Shown in pieces: positions 60,822 to 64,000 of a stretch of DNA of 64,000 nt. Every line of letters starts with the position of its first letter. The first letter of the stretch is position 1. Where the stretch lies: positions 44,735 to 108,734 of the forward strand of contig JARLIO010000080.1 of NCBI GenBank assembly GCA_031291675.1. Reading direction: 5' to 3'. Origin of the DNA: Azospirillaceae bacterium. GTDB lineage: Bacteria > Pseudomonadota > Alphaproteobacteria > Azospirillales > Azospirillaceae. The notes under the pieces are model-generated. The model saw only the letters and a list, made by a program, of their open reading frames with translations. It ran no database searches and had not been told where the DNA came from. Both the position numbers and the translations under genes were made by a program.

Positions 60822-61457
60822 ATGCAACTGATTCTCTCGCGGCACGGCAACACCTTTGCCGCCGGTGACAAGGTCGTCTGGGTTGGCGCCCGCAGCGACA
60901 ACCCGCTGGTCGAATCCGGCCGGCATCAGGCGTGGGCCCTGGGCGACGCCCTGGTCCGCAACCAGTTGGTGCCGTCACGGATCTATGCCGGTCCGCTGCG
61001 CCGGACGCGGCAGACCGCGCAGATCATGGCACAGACGATCGGGCTCGATTCCGCCGCCGTCGACAGTGCCGACGAACTCAAAGAGATCGACTACGGTCTC
61101 TGGGAGGGAAAATCGAATGACGAGATTCGCCAGGACTGTGGCGACCTCGCGATCGACGACTGGCAGCAGCGGAGCGTCTGGCCGACCGGATATGGCTGGC
61201 TCCCCGATGAGGCCGAGGTCATCGAACATTGGAACCGGCTGATCACGCGGATCCGCGCGGAGAACCCGCGAGACAGCACGATCGCCCTGGTCTCCAGCAA
61301 CGGGATCTTCCGGATCGTCGCCAAGACCCTGGGCATTGGCCCCGGCGCCGCCAAAATGGCGACCGGCGCCTTGTCATTGCTGTCGGAGACAACCGATGGC
61401 AGGCTTACGGTGACCCGGTGGAACCAGGCCCCCGACCTGTTTGGCAACGCCCGTTGA
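60822..61457 (+). CDS. Histidine phosphatase superfamily protein lacking the second catalytic His
   Basis: The 211-aa protein has the N-terminal LSRHGNT motif (His8), GPLRRTRQTAQIM, ELKEIDYGLWEGKSNDEI, and a C-terminal VSSNGIFRIVAK. In most members the last motif is SHGGVIR with the second catalytic His; here it is SSNG, so that residue is missing. It is cotranscribed with the kdsB-like gene and may process its substrate or product (inference). It ends directly against the convergent sensor kinase gene, whose last base is 61458. Confidence 0.82.
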   Translation: MQLILSRHGNTFAAGDKVVWVGARSDNPLVESGRHQAWALGDALVRNQLVPSRIYAGPLRRTRQTAQIMAQTIGLDSAAVDSADELKEIDYGLWEGKSNDEIRQDCGDLAIDDWQQRSVWPTGYGWLPDEAEVIEHWNRLITRIRAENPRDSTIALVSSNGIFRIVAKTLGIGPGAAKMATGALSLLSETTDGRLTVTRWNQAPDLFGNAR

Positions 61458-62819
61458 TCAGGGGTCCGGTGGCGCCACCGGGGCATCGGCCGCGAAGGTG
61501 ATCGCAATCCGCAAGCCCGGCGCATTGTCGGACAGCGCGATCGACGCGCCGTGCAGTTGTGCCACCGCAGCGACCAGACTGAGCCCCAATCCGTTTCCCC
61601 CGGTGGAGCGGCTGGGGTCCAGTCGATAAAACCGCTGAAACACCTTGTCGCGATGGGCTGCGGGAATTCCGGGCCCATCATCGTCGATACTCAGGCACCA
61701 TCGGCCGGCGGTCTCATCGAGTCGCAGGCCGATTCGGGATCCCGCTGGGGTATGTTTCAGCGCATTCTCGATCAGGTTGAAAATCATCTGAATAATCAGC
61801 TCAGGGTCGCCGCGGATCATGGCACCGGATGGGAGCGCGACGGTGAGCCTATGCCCCGATTCCTCGGCAACCGGCTGATACGCCGTGAAGACAGTATCGA
61901 CCAGCGCGGACAGGTCGACGCGCTGGAACCCGCTGCGACGGGTCCCGGCCTCGATCTGGGCGATGCGCAGCAGGGCATCGAAGGTACGCAAGGTGGTGTC
62001 GCATTCATCGATAGCCTGATCCACCGCGTCCTCGAACGCGCTGACGCTGGTGGCCCGGTAACGGGCGAGTTCCAGTCGCTGGCGCATCCGCGTCAACGGG
62101 GTCTTGAGATCATGGGCGATGTCGTTGGAAACCTGCTGCAAGCCGCGCATCAGGGATTCGATACGCTCCAGCATCAGATTGACCTGGGCGGCGAGACGAT
62201 CAAACTCGTCATGACTGCCGTCGATAGGGATGCGCCGGGTCAGGTTGCCGGCCATGATCTCCTCGGTTGCGGAGCAGATGGCTTCGATCCGGCGTGACGA
62301 GACCCCGGCCATCAACACGGCACCGCCGACCGCGAGGATCAAAGTCGCGATCGTACCCCACAGGAACGCCTGAACCACGCGTTGATCGAGCTCATCGAGG
62401 CGCGTGGCGTTGACCCCCACGATCAGGAAGCTGCCATCAGGAAGCCCGACACCCTGGGCACGGATGTGATCGCCGGTTTCTGCGGCATGGACGTCAACCC
62501 ATCCGGAGCGGGCCTGCGTAGGACCCAGATTACCGGCCAACACCTGACCGGCCTTCGTCGTCAATCGATAATAGGCGCCCGATCCGGCCGCGATCCGCTC
62601 GGTGATCTCCGTGACGACATCAGCACGCCCGTTGACGCGATATTTCGCCTGCAGCGCAGCAATTTCCTGTTCCACCCGGACCGTGATCTGACGGGCGGTG
62701 TAACCGGTGGTGCCGAGGTAGATGACAACGAACAGCATCGCCACCGACACCGAGAAAAGTCCGGCATAGAACAGACCGATGCGAAAGCTTGCGGTTCGGA
62801 ACAGATCAATCCGGGGCAT
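61458..62819 (-). CDS. Two-component sensor histidine kinase
   Basis: The 453-aa membrane kinase has two transmembrane helices (IGLFYAGLFSVSVAMLFVVIYLG-like at about 15-35, and LWGTIATLILAVGGAVLMAG around 153-172) enclosing a periplasmic sensor domain. A HAMP domain, a HisKA box with His236 (NDIAHDLKTPLTR) and an HATPase domain (MIFNLIENALKHTP, DDGPGIP, GGNGLGLSLVAAVA) follow. The ATG at 62819 is inside the 3' end of the regulator gene; a GTG at 62837 is an alternative. It pairs with 62806-63483. Confidence 0.93.
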   Translation of the reverse strand: MPRIDLFRTASFRIGLFYAGLFSVSVAMLFVVIYLGTTGYTARQITVRVEQEIAALQAKYRVNGRADVVTEITERIAAGSGAYYRLTTKAGQVLAGNLGPTQARSGWVDVHAAETGDHIRAQGVGLPDGSFLIVGVNATRLDELDQRVVQAFLWGTIATLILAVGGAVLMAGVSSRRIEAICSATEEIMAGNLTRRIPIDGSHDEFDRLAAQVNLMLERIESLMRGLQQVSNDIAHDLKTPLTRMRQRLELARYRATSVSAFEDAVDQAIDECDTTLRTFDALLRIAQIEAGTRRSGFQRVDLSALVDTVFTAYQPVAEESGHRLTVALPSGAMIRGDPELIIQMIFNLIENALKHTPAGSRIGLRLDETAGRWCLSIDDDGPGIPAAHRDKVFQRFYRLDPSRSTGGNGLGLSLVAAVAQLHGASIALSDNAPGLRIAITFAADAPVAPPDP

Positions 62820-63483
62820 GGAGGCTGTATCCGGCACCCCTGACGGTATGGATCAGCGGATAGTCAAAATCCTTGTCGACCTTGGCCCTGAGGCGACTCA
62901 TGTGGGTCTCGACCAGCGTGGTCTGCGGATCGAAATGGAACTCCCACACATGTTCCAGCAGCATGGTTCGCGTGACGAGCTGGCCGGCATTGCGCGCCAG
63001 ATATTCCAGGATCTGGAATTCACGCGGCAGCAGGTCGATCAGACGACCGGCGCGGCGCGCCGTCCGGGTCAGCAGGTTGATTTCCAGATCCCCCAGACGC
63101 AGCACCGTGGCGGCCAGGTTGACCTGATTGCGCCGCCCCAGGGCCGCGACGCGCGCCGCCAGCTCGGCAAACGCAAAGGGCTTGGCCAGATAGTCGTCGC
63201 CACCGGCGTCAAGCCCGGCAACCCGGTCGTCAAGCCCGCCCAGCGCGGTCAGAAACAGCACCGCGGTGTGGTCCGCTGCGGCACGCATGGCTTTGACCAC
63301 GCCGAGGCCATCAATACCGGGAAGCATGCGATCGACGACGATGACATCGTACGATGATTGCGCCAGCCGTCGCAGCCCGTCGTCGCCGGTCGTCGCCGTT
63401 TCAACACGATGCCCGGCCGCCGTCAGACCCGAGGCGATATAGGCCGCGGTGTCCGGGTCATCCTCGATCACCAGGATCCTCAA
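62806..63483 (-). CDS. OmpR-family response regulator
   Basis: The 225-aa regulator has a receiver domain (RILVIEDDPDTAAYI, phospho-acceptor Asp51 in IVVDRMLPG, Lys101 in YLAKPF) and a C-terminal winged helix (LLPREFQILEYLARNAGQLV, ETHMSRLRAKVD, HTVRGAGYSL). The start is taken as TTG at 63483 because the family begins MRILVIEDD; an ATG at 63549 would add a 22-residue tail with no match. It overlaps the kinase gene by 14 bases. The signal is unknown. Confidence 0.9.
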   Translation of the reverse strand: MRILVIEDDPDTAAYIASGLTAAGHRVETATTGDDGLRRLAQSSYDVIVVDRMLPGIDGLGVVKAMRAAADHTAVLFLTALGGLDDRVAGLDAGGDDYLAKPFAFAELAARVAALGRRNQVNLAATVLRLGDLEINLLTRTARRAGRLIDLLPREFQILEYLARNAGQLVTRTMLLEHVWEFHFDPQTTLVETHMSRLRAKVDKDFDYPLIHTVRGAGYSLHAPD

Positions 63484-63770
63484 GACGCCGGTCAACGCCG
63501 GTTTCCGCCGCGCCGTGTCCCCATGCCGCAATTTCCCTGGAAAGGCCATGAGCGCCAGTGCGTGGAAGGCGTAGGCCAAGGTTGTGCACCCGGTTTCATG
63601 GGTGAATTCCGGCAGCGGCCCGCTGTTTTCTCCGAAGGATCCCCATGCCGCGATGATGCCTGGATCGCACGGCGCTGTCATCTTACATCACTGTATGGTT
63701 GCCGGGACCGATAGCGATGATCACGACGTCTTCACGGTGATCCTATTGGCTCGCGTCATTGAATTTGCGA
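63484..63770. other. Upstream region of the two-component operon
   Basis: No gene is supported here. Frames that extend the regulator upstream lack a ribosome-binding site. The promoter of the two-component genes must lie in this stretch; I see no clear motif. Confidence 0.35.
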
Positions 63771-63860
63771 CCGTCACCCTCGCGAACGCGGGGCCAAGGG
63801 CCACAAGCTCCGAACCCTTGGGGCTGCTCCGCTGGATGCAAGCGGCCGCGGGCATGACGG
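63771..63860. repeat. REP/BIME-like palindromic element
   Basis: The element starts CCGTCACCCTCGCGAACGCG and ends GGCCGCGGGCATGACGG, so CCGTCA and TGACGG form its inverted ends about 90 bases apart. It shares CTCGCGAACGCGGGG and CAAGCTCCGAAC with the element at 5796-5878. It lies next to the 3' end of an IS110-type transposase gene; some IS110-family elements are known to insert in REP sequences. Confidence 0.6.
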
Positions 63861-63882
63861 TGGGGAGCGACTGTCTGGCATG

Positions 63883-64000
63883 TCAAGACGAAACAGCAAG
63901 GCTTAGACGAACATCGCGGGCTTTGGCATTCAGCCGGACCAGAAGTTTGTGAGCCAGAGCGACGCGGATGAGCTTTTTGGGCTTTCCTGCGTCGCTCAAC
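63883..64000 (-). CDS. IS110-type transposase, C-terminal fragment cut by window edge
   Basis: On the minus strand the open frame from the right edge reads LSDAGKPKKLIRVALAHKLL and then VRLNAKARD, ending at a TGA at 63883-63885. AGKPxK followed by an RKLL/LNA-like helix is the typical C-terminus of IS110-family DEDD transposases. Only 38 codons are visible, so the family call rests on this short motif. The element should extend to the right beyond the window. Confidence 0.6.
   Translation of the reverse strand, partial: LSDAGKPKKLIRVALAHKLLVRLNAKARDVRLSLAVSS

Overview
The window is a GC-rich chromosomal segment of an alphaproteobacterium, most likely of the Rhodospirillales or a close relative. 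This is inferred from gene order and family type: a leftward nuoA-N cluster continuing into birA, coaX, RNase J and methylmalonyl-CoA epimerase; the block tig, clpP, clpX, lon, hupB; a glnB-glnA pair with both sigma-70-like and sigma-54-like promoters; and a leaderless attenuator of the alphaproteobacterial kind. No rRNA, CRISPR array or replication origin is visible. Four tRNA genes (Asp-GTC, Val-TAC, Leu-TAG, His-GTG) lie in the right half, all on the minus strand.

Left part (1 to about 9.3 kb), accessory in character: a truncated cation diffusion facilitator, a VOC-family protein, a ParD-like gene followed by a methionine aminopeptidase broken by an in-frame amber codon (the pair sits behind a 28-base perfect palindrome and between 28-base direct repeats), two tandem paralogous secreted subtilisin-type proteases, and a secreted YSC84/SylF-type protein. 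From 9.3 to 20.7 kb come a TPR/glycosyltransferase-like protein, an EamA transporter, an Old Yellow Enzyme with an ArsR-type regulator, an aldo/keto reductase, a Pro/Tyr-rich secreted protein, and an operon-like set of SixA-type phosphatase, CYTH-CHAD protein and secreted endonuclease/exonuclease/phosphatase-fold protein. Behind it lies a small TacA/TacT-like toxin-antitoxin island bracketed by a 93-base duplication of the 3' end of the preceding gene.

Centre (20.7 to 27.3 kb): leuA with a candidate leader peptide, a second YSC84-type gene, two RluA-type pseudouridine synthases facing away from each other, and a class II DAHP synthase gene. Upstream of the last lies a complete classical attenuator: promoter, a 19-codon apparently leaderless leader peptide with the run Phe-Tyr-Arg-Trp-Tyr, and mutually exclusive antiterminator and terminator hairpins. 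I consider this the best new observation in the window.

Right part (27.4 to 64 kb) is mostly housekeeping. Complex I (nuoA-N) runs leftwards with many one-base or ATGA-type overlaps and continues into birA, coaX, rnj, mce and a DUF1467 gene. Then come tRNAs, HU, Lon, ClpX, ClpP, trigger factor (a proteostasis block), the NAD(P)HX repair enzyme, PII and glutamine synthetase (nitrogen control), a DsbA/FrnE-like oxidoreductase, a KdsB-like cytidylyltransferase with an atypical histidine-phosphatase partner, an OmpR-type two-component system, a REP/BIME-like palindromic repeat, and the 3' end of an IS110-type transposase running off the right edge.
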